Of a stretch of DNA of 54,274 bases, positions 17,214 to 27,400 are shown one piece after another. The stretch's first letter is position 1. Each line of letters opens with the position of its first letter. The notes under the pieces are model-generated. The model saw nothing but the letters and a program-made list of their open reading frames with translations, was not told the DNA's origin and made no database searches. This stretch comes from Bacteroidota bacterium (GTDB lineage Bacteria; Bacteroidota; Ignavibacteria; UBA10030; UBA8401), in contig SXSI01000034.1 of NCBI GenBank assembly GCA_005792285.1, forward strand, positions 1-54,274, read 5' to 3'. The position numbers and the translations under genes are program-made.

Positions 17214-17243
17214 TTAAATTTTAGATGATAATTTGTTTTATGG

Positions 17244-17267
17244 ATTCCTGCTAATAACCGCGGGAAT
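17244..17267. repeat. short palindrome ATTCCTGC/GCGGGAAT
   Basis: An inverted repeat of eight bases (one G-T mismatch) with an eight-base loop, in the gap between ggt and prfA. The wording GGATTCCTGC...GCGGGAATGACA resembles short dispersed palindromes common in intergenic DNA of many bacteria. It has no T-run on the ggt-transcript side, so a terminator role is doubtful. Confidence 0.45.
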
Positions 17268-17314
17268 GACATGCTACTTTTTCTCTGCCATGCTCAAATG
17301 TTTTATTACATAGA

Positions 17315-19006
17315 CTAATATCCAACTGCTGCGCCGTAACCGCGAGAATCTGTTGCGCCAAAAATAATTCCCTTTTTATGATCAAACATAATTCCTTCGG
17401 CAGATCCTGAAGTTCCTTTTCGTTCAACAACAGTGTGCCCCATTGATTTTAAATTATTTACAACATCAACTGCAAGTCCATTTTTTTCATATAATAAAAT
17501 ATCTGGCAGCCATTGCGCGTGAATTCTTGGTGCGTCAATTGCTTCTTGAATATTCATTCCAAATTCTGTTGTATTTAAAATTATTTGAAAAACTGTTGTA
17601 ATAATTGTTGCTCCACCGGGAGTTCCAATTACAAGAAATGGTTTTCCATTTTTTAAAACAATTGTCGGAGTCATAGAACTTAACATTCTTTTTCCCGGTT
17701 CAATTGCATTTGCAAAACCACCGATGAGACCAAACATATTTGGTTCGCCAGGTTTTGCACTGAAATCATCCATCTCATTATTCAATAAAAATCCAGCGTC
17801 ATCAACAACAACATAATTTCCAAATCCACCATTTAAAGTTGTTGTAACGCTCACACAATTTCCCCATTTATCTACAACCGAATAGTGTGTAGTTTGGGTC
17901 GTTTCTTGTAATGGCTGAACACCATTTCGAATTTGCTGACTTGGAGTCGCGCGTAAAGTATCAATAGAATTTCTTCTCTCAGTTGCGTATTCTTTTGAAA
18001 GAAGCCATTTTAGCGGAACATTTACAAAATCTGGATCGCCGAGATATTCAGCTCTGTCGGAATAAACTCTACGCATCGCTTCAGTTAATCGGTGAATATA
18101 TTGCGAAGAATTATGTCCCATACTTTTTAGATTATAACCTTCAACTATATTTAAAAGTTGAATTAATGCAGTTCCTCCAGAACTTGGCGGAGCAAGTGAA
18201 ATTATTTCATAATCACGATATTTATTTGTTACAGCAGTTCGAATTTTAGCTTTATAACTTTTAAGATCATCGTGCGATATTAATCCTCCGCCACGATTCA
18301 TTTCTTCAACAATTAAATCTGCAGTTTTCCCTTTATAAAATCCATCTCGCCCATTTTTAACTATTCGTTTAAGTGTTGCGGCTAAATCTGATTGAATAAA
18401 TAATTCATCCTCTAAAAATGGTTCGCCATTTTTCTTAATATATATTTTTTTTGATGATGGAAATTTTTCGAATATTTCTTTTTCACTATTAATATAAGAT
18501 GCGAGATTGTAATGAAGTGGAAATCCTTTTTCGGCATATTGAATAGCAGATTGTAAAACTTTTTCTCTCGAAAGGGTTCCATATTTTTCTAATCCAAGCA
18601 ACATACCTGCAACTGCTCCCGGAACTCCTGCGGCAAGATATCCAAATTTACTTTTATCTGAAATGTAATTCCCGGCAGAATCGAGATACATATTCTGTGT
18701 TGCAGATTTTGGACTCTTCTCACGGTAATCAATTGTATAATTTTTTCCGTCAGAAAATCTGATATTCATAAATCCGCCGCCGCCAATATTTCCTGCTTGC
18801 GGATAAGTTACAGCGAGTGCAAATCCAACTGCAACTGCGGCATCAACTGCATTTCCACCTTGTTGTAATATTTTTAGTCCGGCAAGTGTTGCAAGAGGAT
18901 CTGCAGAAACTACCATTCCATTTTTGGCTTTAATTGGATCTCGTGATGCACCAAAAACTAATGCAGATTGTAAAATTATAATTAAAAAAAGTATATAGAT
19001 TTTCAT
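17315..19006 (-). CDS. ggt: gamma-glutamyltranspeptidase
   Basis: A 563-residue secreted gamma-glutamyltransferase/hydrolase that cleaves glutathione and other gamma-glutamyl compounds in the periplasm. A signal peptide (MKIYILFLIIILQSALVFGA) is followed by the large subunit, beginning AKNGMVVSADPLATLAG, with the GGNAVDAAVAVGFALAV motif. Autoprocessing should occur before T372 in the TTHYSVVDKWGNCVS motif, and this Thr becomes the nucleophile. The small subunit carries the GGFGN oxyanion region, MTPTIVL and GTPGGATIITTVFQ. All key residues are present. Start ATG. Confidence 0.95.
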   Translation of the reverse strand: MKIYILFLIIILQSALVFGASRDPIKAKNGMVVSADPLATLAGLKILQQGGNAVDAAVAVGFALAVTYPQAGNIGGGGFMNIRFSDGKNYTIDYREKSPKSATQNMYLDSAGNYISDKSKFGYLAAGVPGAVAGMLLGLEKYGTLSREKVLQSAIQYAEKGFPLHYNLASYINSEKEIFEKFPSSKKIYIKKNGEPFLEDELFIQSDLAATLKRIVKNGRDGFYKGKTADLIVEEMNRGGGLISHDDLKSYKAKIRTAVTNKYRDYEIISLAPPSSGGTALIQLLNIVEGYNLKSMGHNSSQYIHRLTEAMRRVYSDRAEYLGDPDFVNVPLKWLLSKEYATERRNSIDTLRATPSQQIRNGVQPLQETTQTTHYSVVDKWGNCVSVTTTLNGGFGNYVVVDDAGFLLNNEMDDFSAKPGEPNMFGLIGGFANAIEPGKRMLSSMTPTIVLKNGKPFLVIGTPGGATIITTVFQIILNTTEFGMNIQEAIDAPRIHAQWLPDILLYEKNGLAVDVVNNLKSMGHTVVERKGTSGSAEGIMFDHKKGIIFGATDSRGYGAAVGY

Positions 19007-19066
19007 TGAGTTGATTTATTAGTTGAACCCTTTAAGATAAGGGGATTTTGAGTTGGCTACAAAAAA

Positions 19067-19459
19067 CTAAAATGGAAGATCGCTCGGAGGATTTTGTGTT
19101 TCTCCGCCACCATTTCCACCATTATCACTTTTACCATCTAACATTAGAAGAGTATCACCAACAATTTCGGTGATATATTTTTTTTGCCCATCTTTTTCGT
19201 AACTGCGAGTAGCAATTTTTCCTTCTAAATATATTTTACTCCCTTTTTTAAGATACTGCTGTGCAATTTCTGCAACTTTTCTCCAAAGGACAATGTTGTG
19301 CCATTCTGTTTTTTCTATTAAATTTCCTTCAGAATCTTTATACGATTCATTCGTGGCCATAGAAAATGTTGCTATAGGAGTATTGTTTGTTGTAATTCGT
19401 AGTTCGGGATCTTTTCCCAAATGTCCGATTAGTGTTACTTTGTTTAAACCACGTGGCAT
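19067..19459 (-). CDS. ssb: single-stranded DNA-binding protein
   Basis: A 130-residue SSB with an OB fold starting [21 protein letters not shown], the [17 protein letters not shown] block, and an acidic C-terminal tip ending DLPF. This tip recruits replication and repair partners. It is a short version: the linker ([13 protein letters not shown]) is only about 15 residues. The ATG is preceded by an AG-rich ribosome site (AGAGG). It lies between ggt and a beta-propeller gene on the same strand; no replication neighbour is present. Confidence 0.95.
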   Translation of the reverse strand: MPRGLNKVTLIGHLGKDPELRITTNNTPIATFSMATNESYKDSEGNLIEKTEWHNIVLWRKVAEIAQQYLKKGSKIYLEGKIATRSYEKDGQKKYITEIVGDTLLMLDGKSDNGGNGGGETQNPPSDLPF

Positions 19460-19516
19460 TTTAACCTCTCTTTTTTTAAGAATTAATTATAGTTTAAATT
19501 CGAAGTAAAAGCAAAA

Positions 19517-20386
19517 TTATTTTTCTGCTTTTTTACAAATTAATATTGTTTCGCTCGTCAGAACAAAATATAAATTACCAATTATTGCGACATCCCTTAA
19601 TTCATTAACTTTATTACCAATTATAGTTGTTTGATTTATTGTTGATAAATATTTTCCCTCTTTGGTATTTAAAATGATTTTTGTAGGGGAGGTTACAGCT
19701 ATTGTTTTCCAATCAGAAGAAATTGAATTTGGGTCATCATCGAAACTCAAATTATATGAAAATATATAATTTCCATAAATGTCAAAAATTACAACTCGTT
19801 TACCATCGAGAATAGCAAATTTATTTTTATCTATCATTGTAATATCTCGAGGACTTGAGATTGATCCTTTGCCAGCAGTAAATTGTACAATTCTCGAAAT
19901 CTTTCCCGATTTTAACTCGTACTTCAAAACTTGTTTGTCATCTTTATCAAGTATTAATAATAATCCCTCCTGTGAATATGCAATTGAGATCGGTTGAAAA
20001 GTTAAATATTCATCTCTTAAGTTTTCATTTGGAATAGTTGAAATATAATTAAGTGATCTGTCAAATTGTTGAACACGGTGATTATTTAAGTCAGCTACAA
20101 ATATATCTAATACAGATGTAGCACAAATATCTTGCGGAGAATTAAATTCTAATTCTCCCCAACCTTTCCCTGAAATTGATTTTACTTTTCCTGTAATAAT
20201 ATCAATTGAAATAAGAGAAGAAGATCCGGCATCAATAATATAAATTTCTCCCGTTGATGAATGTGAGAAACTTATTGCATCTTCAAATTTTCCAATACTT
20301 CTTTCAACAATTAAAGTTGAAAGTGAATCTGAAAAGGCACTTTCAAAACAAAGTAAAAGTAATATTGTAATAAGTTTAAAAGGCAT
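19517..20386 (-). CDS. predicted exported beta-propeller (NHL-like repeats)
   Basis: A 289-residue protein with a signal peptide (MPFKLITILLLLCFESAFS) and repeating blades. The blades carry motifs such as EIYIIDAGSSSLISID, FNSPQDICATSVLDIFVADLNNHRVQQFD and ISSPRDITMIDKNKFAILDG, about 45 residues apart, which resembles six-bladed NHL propellers. No catalytic residues can be named; such propellers usually bind proteins or ligands outside the cell. It precedes ssb with 58 bases between them and follows the strong terminator of the M6 protease gene, so it should have its own promoter, which I cannot place. Confidence 0.65.
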   Translation of the reverse strand: MPFKLITILLLLCFESAFSDSLSTLIVERSIGKFEDAISFSHSSTGEIYIIDAGSSSLISIDIITGKVKSISGKGWGELEFNSPQDICATSVLDIFVADLNNHRVQQFDRSLNYISTIPNENLRDEYLTFQPISIAYSQEGLLLILDKDDKQVLKYELKSGKISRIVQFTAGKGSISSPRDITMIDKNKFAILDGKRVVIFDIYGNYIFSYNLSFDDDPNSISSDWKTIAVTSPTKIILNTKEGKYLSTINQTTIIGNKVNELRDVAIIGNLYFVLTSETILICKKAEK

Positions 20387-20450
20387 TTCTCAAATGTAAT
20401 TACTTTTTTATTAACAATGAATTTAACAATTGAATTAGATTAAATAAAAA

Positions 20451-20472
20451 AGCCCGAATACTTATTCGGGCT
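20451..20472 (-). terminator. rho-independent terminator after the M6 protease gene
   Basis: AGCCCGAATA (20451-20460) and its perfect complement TATTCGGGCT (20463-20472) form a ten-base stem. On the minus strand it is followed by a run of six T, giving a textbook terminator 26 bases after the protease stop. Confidence 0.88.
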
Positions 20473-20497
20473 TTGATAAATATTTAATATTACTTAC

Positions 20498-23248
20498 TTA
20501 CTTCATCAATACCATTTTTTTGGTTATTGATTTATTGCCGGCTTCAAGTTTGTAAATATATGAACCACTCGCAAATTGTGTTGCGTCAAATGTAACAGAA
20601 TGAAATCCTGCGTTATATTCTTCATTCGCAATTGTAGTTACTAATCTTCCGAGAAGATCGTAAATTTTAATTCGCACATTTCCTTGAATTGGAATTCCAA
20701 ATTTTATTGTAGTTGTCGGATTAAATGGATTTGGATAATTATTTAACAATTCTATTTTCCCTGGAATTAAATTATTTTTTGTGAAATCAGGAGATGAAAC
20801 CAATCCATTGAACCAACCCATAACTGTAGAAAATGCTTTTGATGAAGTTACTGTTCCATCCGTTACGGTGTCGGGAATTGCCTCTAATCCAAAAGACCAG
20901 AAAACTAATTTACCATTTGCGGTTTGGTCTTTATACCAAACTCCACCATAACCACCTATGGTTGCATCATTCCATCTGAAAATCGGCATTGCAGCTACAC
21001 TTACATTTAATTCGTCGGGAGAAGTTTGGTTTGGAGTTGCATTATATCCTCCCAAAGTCATTTGTGTAAGAATTGCACCCATTCCATTTGAAGGAATTCC
21101 ATACAAAGTTCTTCCTAACATTACATTTGCATTAAATGAACTTTTAATTAAACGTGTTGAAAGAGTACTATTTCTTTGTTTGAAATCTTCTGCAATATTT
21201 TGTCCGGAAAGAAATAAATTCCCTCCTCTTTTAATAAATGCAATTAAAGAATCGCCAAGTGCTTCAGAAATGATATTTGACTTTTTCCTTCCAGAAAAAA
21301 ATACTAAAACCGTTCTATTTTTTAATGATAAAGATGACAGATTTTCTGTTAAAGTAACTAGTTCGCCATCTGTTCCAAATGTTTTAAGAATATTTTCATA
21401 TCGACCGCCAACATTTTCAGTTGCAAGTGAATCAGCATTTAACAAAATAAATTTTGGAAAGCCAACCATTACTGTAGGAGTAAATCTAAAAACTTCCTCG
21501 TTCGATTCAGCGCTAATATTTAAAGTTTTTCTTCCTGAAGTTGCAGTAGGTTTTACATAAACAATATTTTTATATGTCGATTCGGCAACTGATAATCCAC
21601 CAACTGAAATTTTTATTAACGCCGTATCAATGACCATATCAGTAGTTGGCGAAGTAATAATTATTTTTGAATTTGTTAAACTAAATGGATAAATATTTTC
21701 AATACTCAATTTTAGATTCCCTTTTTCTCCAGCATCAACTCTACCGTTCGAATTGGATGAATCACCTTCTAAAAGTTCTGCATTTATTTTTACAATGTAT
21801 GGTCTAGTTCCAACATCAAAACTTGCAAACATTATTGTATCACTTTTACTAATTTTTCTAATACCTGCATAAGTTTGCCGATTTAGATAACTAATACTAT
21901 TCGGATTCGAGTAACCATCAAAAGTTTTATTCCCGGATGAACCTGGATATGGATCTCCTGCATCACCACGCCCGGTGGTTGTATTAAGTTGTCGAAGTCC
22001 ATCTCCTTGTTCTAAATCAACATTTCTTCTACTATCGTTACTATTACTCGAAATAGAATTATCGATATGCCAAATTAATAATCCAGATTCTGCTAAGTAT
22101 TGATCGTATCCTTTTTTTTGCCGATTCTCAACTAAAAAATATTCGTTCCCAGAAACAATCCCTTTTGGATAAAATTTGTATAGTTCAGGATATTTTTCAA
22201 CATACCGTATTGGTTGAGATGGAATATATGAGCTAATATTTACCGGATTTATCCATCCTAATTTTTCTTTGCACCATGCGCTAAATTGTGCTGGAGTTCC
22301 TTCATGCGAACCATCACCACCATAAGAACCACCTGACATTACGCACCAGTTTCCAATTCCCCCAGAAGTACCATCAGTGTCGTATAAATCTGGCAAACCA
22401 AAAATATGTCCAAGCTCATGCGCAAGAACTCCAATTGGTTTCATTTGTCCGCTCGAATTATTACTTCCACGAAGTTCCGGTTGAATGCAATAATCTCCAT
22501 CAATAATAACACGAACTCCATTTAAACTATCATTTGTAATATATTTTCCATTTGATAAAACTCTATCTTTATTAATTAAAGTATCATTTTGACTTTTTCT
22601 TGTTAACAATCTGTCTCGGATGTTCCATCGATGCGACCAAATATTATCTGCACCAGAAGCTGCGTCAGCTCCTGTATGATATGTTGCAAGTAATGTAACA
22701 TGTGCACCTTCAGCATCTATTTTTGAAACATATTTTGCATAGTTAATTGTTTTATCAGCTTCAATCATAAGATCGATTGTGAAATCTCTTCCACCATAAG
22801 TTAGTCCAGCATTTCTTCCGCCATCTTTAACATAATAATCCTGTGTTCGAGGAACTTTGTACCAACCAAGACATTCTCCTGTCATAATTAATTGATTGTA
22901 ACTGGATTCTTTATAAAAATCTGTTACTGTGCCAGTTGGATTTGGACCGCTAAATAAAAGTTGTTGAAATGCTGGAACGGAATGTAATTCGGTTTTGTCA
23001 GAATATTTTCCGAAAAGTACAGGTGCAAATACTGTATCAGGGAATAGAAATTCTTGCGATCGATTCCCATATTTTTTTACAGTTTCAAATCGGCTTTTCA
23101 TCTTTTCTGCCCAAAATCCTTCAGAGTAACTTTTTCTGATCTCATCCATTAACTGCATTTGTTTTGCAGTCGGTTTAATATTTTTTGGAGGAACTATTGC
23201 AAATAGAATTGAAGTTGTTAAAAGTAAAGTTATTAAAAGTTTTTTCAT
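20498..23248 (-). CDS. M6-family metalloprotease with T9SS type A sorting domain
   Basis: A 916-residue secreted zinc protease. It has a signal peptide from MKKLLITLLLTTSILF and an M6 (immune inhibitor A-like) catalytic domain with HELGHIFGLPD, H277, E278 and H281 as zinc/catalytic residues. A Rossmann/GATase-like region follows at about 600-780, with RGGNLFLSGQNIAEDF. The C-terminal T9SS sorting domain starts NYPNPFNPTTTIKFGIP and ends KKMVLMK. I chose ATG 23248 because CTGGAG lies seven bases upstream, the signal peptide then begins properly, and the longer start (23284) falls inside a terminator. It should be exported through type IX secretion and act at the surface; its substrate is unknown. 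Confidence 0.9.
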   Translation of the reverse strand: MKKLLITLLLTTSILFAIVPPKNIKPTAKQMQLMDEIRKSYSEGFWAEKMKSRFETVKKYGNRSQEFLFPDTVFAPVLFGKYSDKTELHSVPAFQQLLFSGPNPTGTVTDFYKESSYNQLIMTGECLGWYKVPRTQDYYVKDGGRNAGLTYGGRDFTIDLMIEADKTINYAKYVSKIDAEGAHVTLLATYHTGADAASGADNIWSHRWNIRDRLLTRKSQNDTLINKDRVLSNGKYITNDSLNGVRVIIDGDYCIQPELRGSNNSSGQMKPIGVLAHELGHIFGLPDLYDTDGTSGGIGNWCVMSGGSYGGDGSHEGTPAQFSAWCKEKLGWINPVNISSYIPSQPIRYVEKYPELYKFYPKGIVSGNEYFLVENRQKKGYDQYLAESGLLIWHIDNSISSNSNDSRRNVDLEQGDGLRQLNTTTGRGDAGDPYPGSSGNKTFDGYSNPNSISYLNRQTYAGIRKISKSDTIMFASFDVGTRPYIVKINAELLEGDSSNSNGRVDAGEKGNLKLSIENIYPFSLTNSKIIITSPTTDMVIDTALIKISVGGLSVAESTYKNIVYVKPTATSGRKTLNISAESNEEVFRFTPTVMVGFPKFILLNADSLATENVGGRYENILKTFGTDGELVTLTENLSSLSLKNRTVLVFFSGRKKSNIISEALGDSLIAFIKRGGNLFLSGQNIAEDFKQRNSTLSTRLIKSSFNANVMLGRTLYGIPSNGMGAILTQMTLGGYNATPNQTSPDELNVSVAAMPIFRWNDATIGGYGGVWYKDQTANGKLVFWSFGLEAIPDTVTDGTVTSSKAFSTVMGWFNGLVSSPDFTKNNLIPGKIELLNNYPNPFNPTTTIKFGIPIQGNVRIKIYDLLGRLVTTIANEEYNAGFHSVTFDATQFASGSYIYKLEAGNKSITKKMVLMK

Positions 23249-23266
23249 TGGTCTCCAGATTATAAA

Positions 23267-23293
23267 AGAGGCTGGTAAATTCAACCAGTCTCT
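23267..23293 (-). terminator. terminator between the PorV-like gene and the M6 gene
   Basis: Arms AGAGGCTGGT (23267-23276) and ACCAGTCTCT (23284-23293) pair at nine of ten positions, with a seven-base loop. Read on the minus strand, TTTT follows. It lies 24 bases after the PorV-like stop and 18 before the M6 start, so it probably lowers expression of the protease relative to the upstream genes. Confidence 0.75.
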
Positions 23294-23316
23294 TTTTGTT
23301 TTTAAATTATTATTAA

Positions 23317-24420
23317 TTAAAAGAATATGTTCATTCCAATTGATTGAATGCCACCGCCAAATACTTTAGTTGAAGAATATGAATAATTAATTCCAACGGC
23401 TGAACCACCACCAAGTTCATAATTAATTCCTAATCCCATAGTGAAGCCATAAATATAATCATCGACTGAAACTCCTGTCGATAATTTCTTTTGCGAATCT
23501 CCATCTTGAAAACTGTAACCGAATCTTCCTAAAATAAAGTTGGCATAGTCGATTTCTAATCCTGTACGGAAAACATCATTTCCAAAATTATTATTTTGAA
23601 ATGAAGTACAAAATGCAAGATTCATTTCTGGTAATACATTTGTGGTGTAAGCCAAACCCATTTCAAAAGTTGCAGGAAGTTCAAATTCCTGTGCGATATA
23701 TCTAACGGGCATTGGTTGCGTATCATTTTCGTGTGAGTTTGGAGGTACAATTGTTTCTTCAAGATCACTTCCATCATATTTCATATTTGGACCGATATTT
23801 TTCAACACAACGCCAAAACTTAATCCTTTAAACATTCCTTCCTGATTAACATTGTAATTCACACCAGCATCAATTGCAAATCCAGAAGCGGAAGTTCGGA
23901 TAATTTGTTCGCTGATATATTTTCCTGTTACACCAACTGAAATTCTGTCTGTGAGCGCTTTGGAATAAGTAACTCCAAGTGTGTAAAAATTTGGTGAATA
24001 ACTTGAACCTGTTCCATCTGGAAAATCTGTAGTTGTAATTGGAATTTCTTCACCAAAATTTAGCGATTTAAGTGTAAATCCAAAAGTTCCCAAATCACCA
24101 GTATTAAGTGCAACACCAACATAACTTATTCCAACATCACCGAGATAATCTGTATTTGAGAAAAATGCTTCCGCATTTGAACCACTTACACCGGATGCAA
24201 GTCCTGCAGGATTCCAATGAATTGCATCAATACCTTTTACAATTGAAATTCCTGAACCTGATAATGAACTTCCTCTTCCACCAACAGGTAATAAAAGTTG
24301 AGTTGCTCCCGCTTGTCCTCTTTTTTTAGGATTGCCGGCAAATAAAGAATTCGCAACTAATAATAAATTTAAAACAATTACTAATGTAGTTTTCATTTTG
24401 AATTGAATTAGTTTTCTCAT
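23317..24420 (-). CDS. PorV/PorQ family outer-membrane protein
   Basis: A 367-residue beta-barrel of the PorV/PorQ family. After a signal sequence comes KRGQAGATQLLLPVGGRGSSLSGSG, then GIDAIHWNPAGLA, the conserved start of the family, and a C-terminal series of amphipathic strands. PorV shuttles T9SS cargo from the translocon SprA to the attachment complex, and PorQ belongs to that attachment machinery. The gene lies among T9SS-type cargo genes, immediately after the 1109-residue cargo-like gene with two bases between them. Its ribosome site GGGAGGAT overlaps the end of that gene. It may be a dedicated escort for its neighbours; that is inference. Confidence 0.88.
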   Translation of the reverse strand: MRKLIQFKMKTTLVIVLNLLLVANSLFAGNPKKRGQAGATQLLLPVGGRGSSLSGSGISIVKGIDAIHWNPAGLASGVSGSNAEAFFSNTDYLGDVGISYVGVALNTGDLGTFGFTLKSLNFGEEIPITTTDFPDGTGSSYSPNFYTLGVTYSKALTDRISVGVTGKYISEQIIRTSASGFAIDAGVNYNVNQEGMFKGLSFGVVLKNIGPNMKYDGSDLEETIVPPNSHENDTQPMPVRYIAQEFELPATFEMGLAYTTNVLPEMNLAFCTSFQNNNFGNDVFRTGLEIDYANFILGRFGYSFQDGDSQKKLSTGVSVDDYIYGFTMGLGINYELGGGSAVGINYSYSSTKVFGGGIQSIGMNIFF

Positions 24421-24422
24421 GG

Positions 24423-27400
24423 TTATATCCTCCCAGGTCTTTCTTCGGGTTGAATAATTGCGAGTTTTAGAACGCGAGTTCCTACTCCTTCTATATTTAA
24501 ATGAATCATATACATTCCACTAGCAACCGGTAATCCATTTTCATTTCTGAGATCCCAATTTGCTGTTCCTTGATCATTTACATTATTTTCAGTAAGTGTC
24601 TTAATTAACTCGCCTGTTAAGTTGTAAACATTCAAAGTTAATTTTTGGCTTTTTGGAAGTTTTATAAATGTAACAAATCTTTGAAGTGTGCTAGTTTCTC
24701 TGTTGTTATGTGCGAAATATGGATTTGGATAAACATTAACTTGACCTAATTCACTTTTCATAACTTCCGCATTATTAAAAGTTGGAGCAGTAGTTAAAAA
24801 ATTATATGCTCGTGTTGCACTTAATTTATAGTTTGGAGTAATAACTAATTTATCATTTTCTGCGAATGATTGATTGCTATCAAGTTTACTAACTTGTATG
24901 ATATATAAAATATCAAGAGCATCAAGTTCACCACTAAAATCTATTCGAGTTGGTGCATTATTATTGTAACCATATTTGATTGTATCATTTGGGCTGTAAG
25001 AAGAGTTAAAAATAACAAGCAACTCTTTTCCACCATCATCAAAAATTGTTGGATCCCACTTTCCATCTATTTTTCCACGACCAAGATATTTTTTAGGCGT
25101 TGTATTTGAATAAAGAGAATCATTCCATTCTACAAATCCTACATTAAGTTGTCGATCTGCAGGAGCTCCATCTGTTTGATCAACTTCAAATGCTTGTAAA
25201 GAAATATCTCTAACATCCTGATATGGTGATCCAACTCCTTTTTCAATTATGAAAGGAGTAAAAGAAGGATCGGCAATTGGATTATCAGCGAAGAAACTCT
25301 TTTTTAAATTTCCAACATAACGAAATGCTTTTTGGGTGGAAGTTTTACTGAATCTAATTTCAACTTTTTTTAATTGATCAGCAGTAACTTTACTTTGTTT
25401 TCCAGTATAACTTGCTGCTCTTGGATATACAACTCCACCATTAAAGGCATCAAATCCGCCACCGCCGGCTCCAACGAACCAAGTATTTGCACTTGGTTTA
25501 TATTCAACTCCATTTGGAGTTTGAGTATCGCGTCTTGGTCCTGCGTCGGGATTAACTACTTTAACTAAAAATCCATCTGTTAATTTTCTTTGGTCACCGG
25601 CACTAAAATCGTTCGAACTTTTTACTAATGTATCAAATCCGGAAGTTGATTTTGCTTTCAATAAATTCCATCCAGTTACACTTGTTCCCGTTCCATTAAA
25701 AGTAACTTTATAGGAATTATTTTGAAGTATTGTTGGTTGTAAAATAACTGGTGAGACTGCATCATCTCCAGTTCTATCAGTTGAAATAATTTGTCCAACT
25801 TTTGTTGGAATATTAGTTCCAATTGAAGGCATAATAGGTGTAACATAATTTCTAGTTCCCGAGCCAATTAAATCTTTTGCATTTTCTAAAACTAAAGGAA
25901 GTGTCCCTTTAACTCCCGGAGCACTATTATAAGCGTAAGTTGTAAGTGAGAAATAATATTTTTTACCAGGAATCAACGGACTTCCTGTTAAATAATCTTT
26001 ATCAACTGTGAAGTAATATTTTAAACCAGTATCCTCACCATATGCAACCGGTAAATTGTATGAATTGCCAGTTATCGGATCAGTTTGATAATCTTCAACT
26101 AACTTTATTCCATCAATTAAATCGTAAGTGAAAAGTCGCTTCCAAGGTCCATTTGAAGATTCACCTTGATAAAGATTGTATCCTTGAAATCCATATCCTT
26201 TAAATTTATAACTTTCAGATTTATCTGAATTAGTTGACCAATCAAAAATAATTTTATTTGAAAGTTCCGAAACTTTTACTGTTGGAAGTGGTGGAGCTGC
26301 TGGAACTTGAAAATTATCATTAAATGCATCTTGTGCAATTTTATCTGCTTGTTTCAGCGCTGTTACACTATTCAAGCGATCTGTTCCTTGCCCCATAACA
26401 ATTGCACCAACAATTTCTTGAGTGTCACCTTTTGCTAAAGTGAAAGGTCCAGTACTAATCATAATTCTAACATCTTGTGGTGCAAAATTTCCGAGTGGAA
26501 AATTTGACGGCAGATCACCAGTACCAGCAACAGGATCCCCTGAGAAAAAGTATTTTATGATTCTTCCCGAAGGATGAGTTATCCATTGATGAATTGTTCC
26601 CGCTTTTCCGTTAAGATAGTCATATACCTGTAAAATATAATCTGCATTTTTATCTGGTGGGTCAACCAATTGTGGAAAAGTACCATTGGTATAAACTATG
26701 TGCGATGAAGCCGGTAAATTTATTTTACCGGGGCGTCTTTCACCATCGAAAAGTGCAAAAGTATCATTTGGGACTTTTATCCAAGGATATAGTTGTTTGT
26801 ATCTGTCAATTGAAACAATTGGTCCTTCAAAAAAATCGAAACCAATTGCCGGTGGTTTTTCGCCATATCCGTGTGTTGTACCATCATTATTATCTCCATT
26901 ATAGAGATAAGCTAAACTTAGCATTGTATCAACACCGGGAAGATCATCATTTGCATCTCCGAGATCTGGGTCACTCCACATTCCAATAAATACTGAATCA
27001 TAATCGGCATCACTTTTATTTATAATCTTCCATTTCATAAATATAATATTTCCCAATGCACCGGGAGAATTAAAACAGAAATAAAGATTTTGAATTTCAA
27101 CACCCAGCGGTTTTGATGTACTAAGATTTGTGTGGTTCGCAACATTCACATCATTAATAACGCTCCAAATTTGTTGGTCACCATAAAATTTTACTTTGTC
27201 AATTCCTTTATCCCATTGCTTATTTCCATTAACATCAATATATGGTGCGCCGATATCTCCAGGCCATTCATTATAATCTATGTTGTTAGAATTACCGAGT
27301 GTATCTTTTTTATTAATTTTATATAATCTGTATTTTTCTTCTTTTGCACGTATTACTTGTTGTTTGTCGTTAATAACAGTTGTGTTAAAAGTTTCTAATA

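Noticed and set aside
23249-23284. Longer M6 start, adding MNLPASFIIWRP before the signal peptide.
   Set aside because: It would begin within the upstream terminator, lacks a ribosome site and would block signal peptide function. The ATG at 23248 has all the expected signals.
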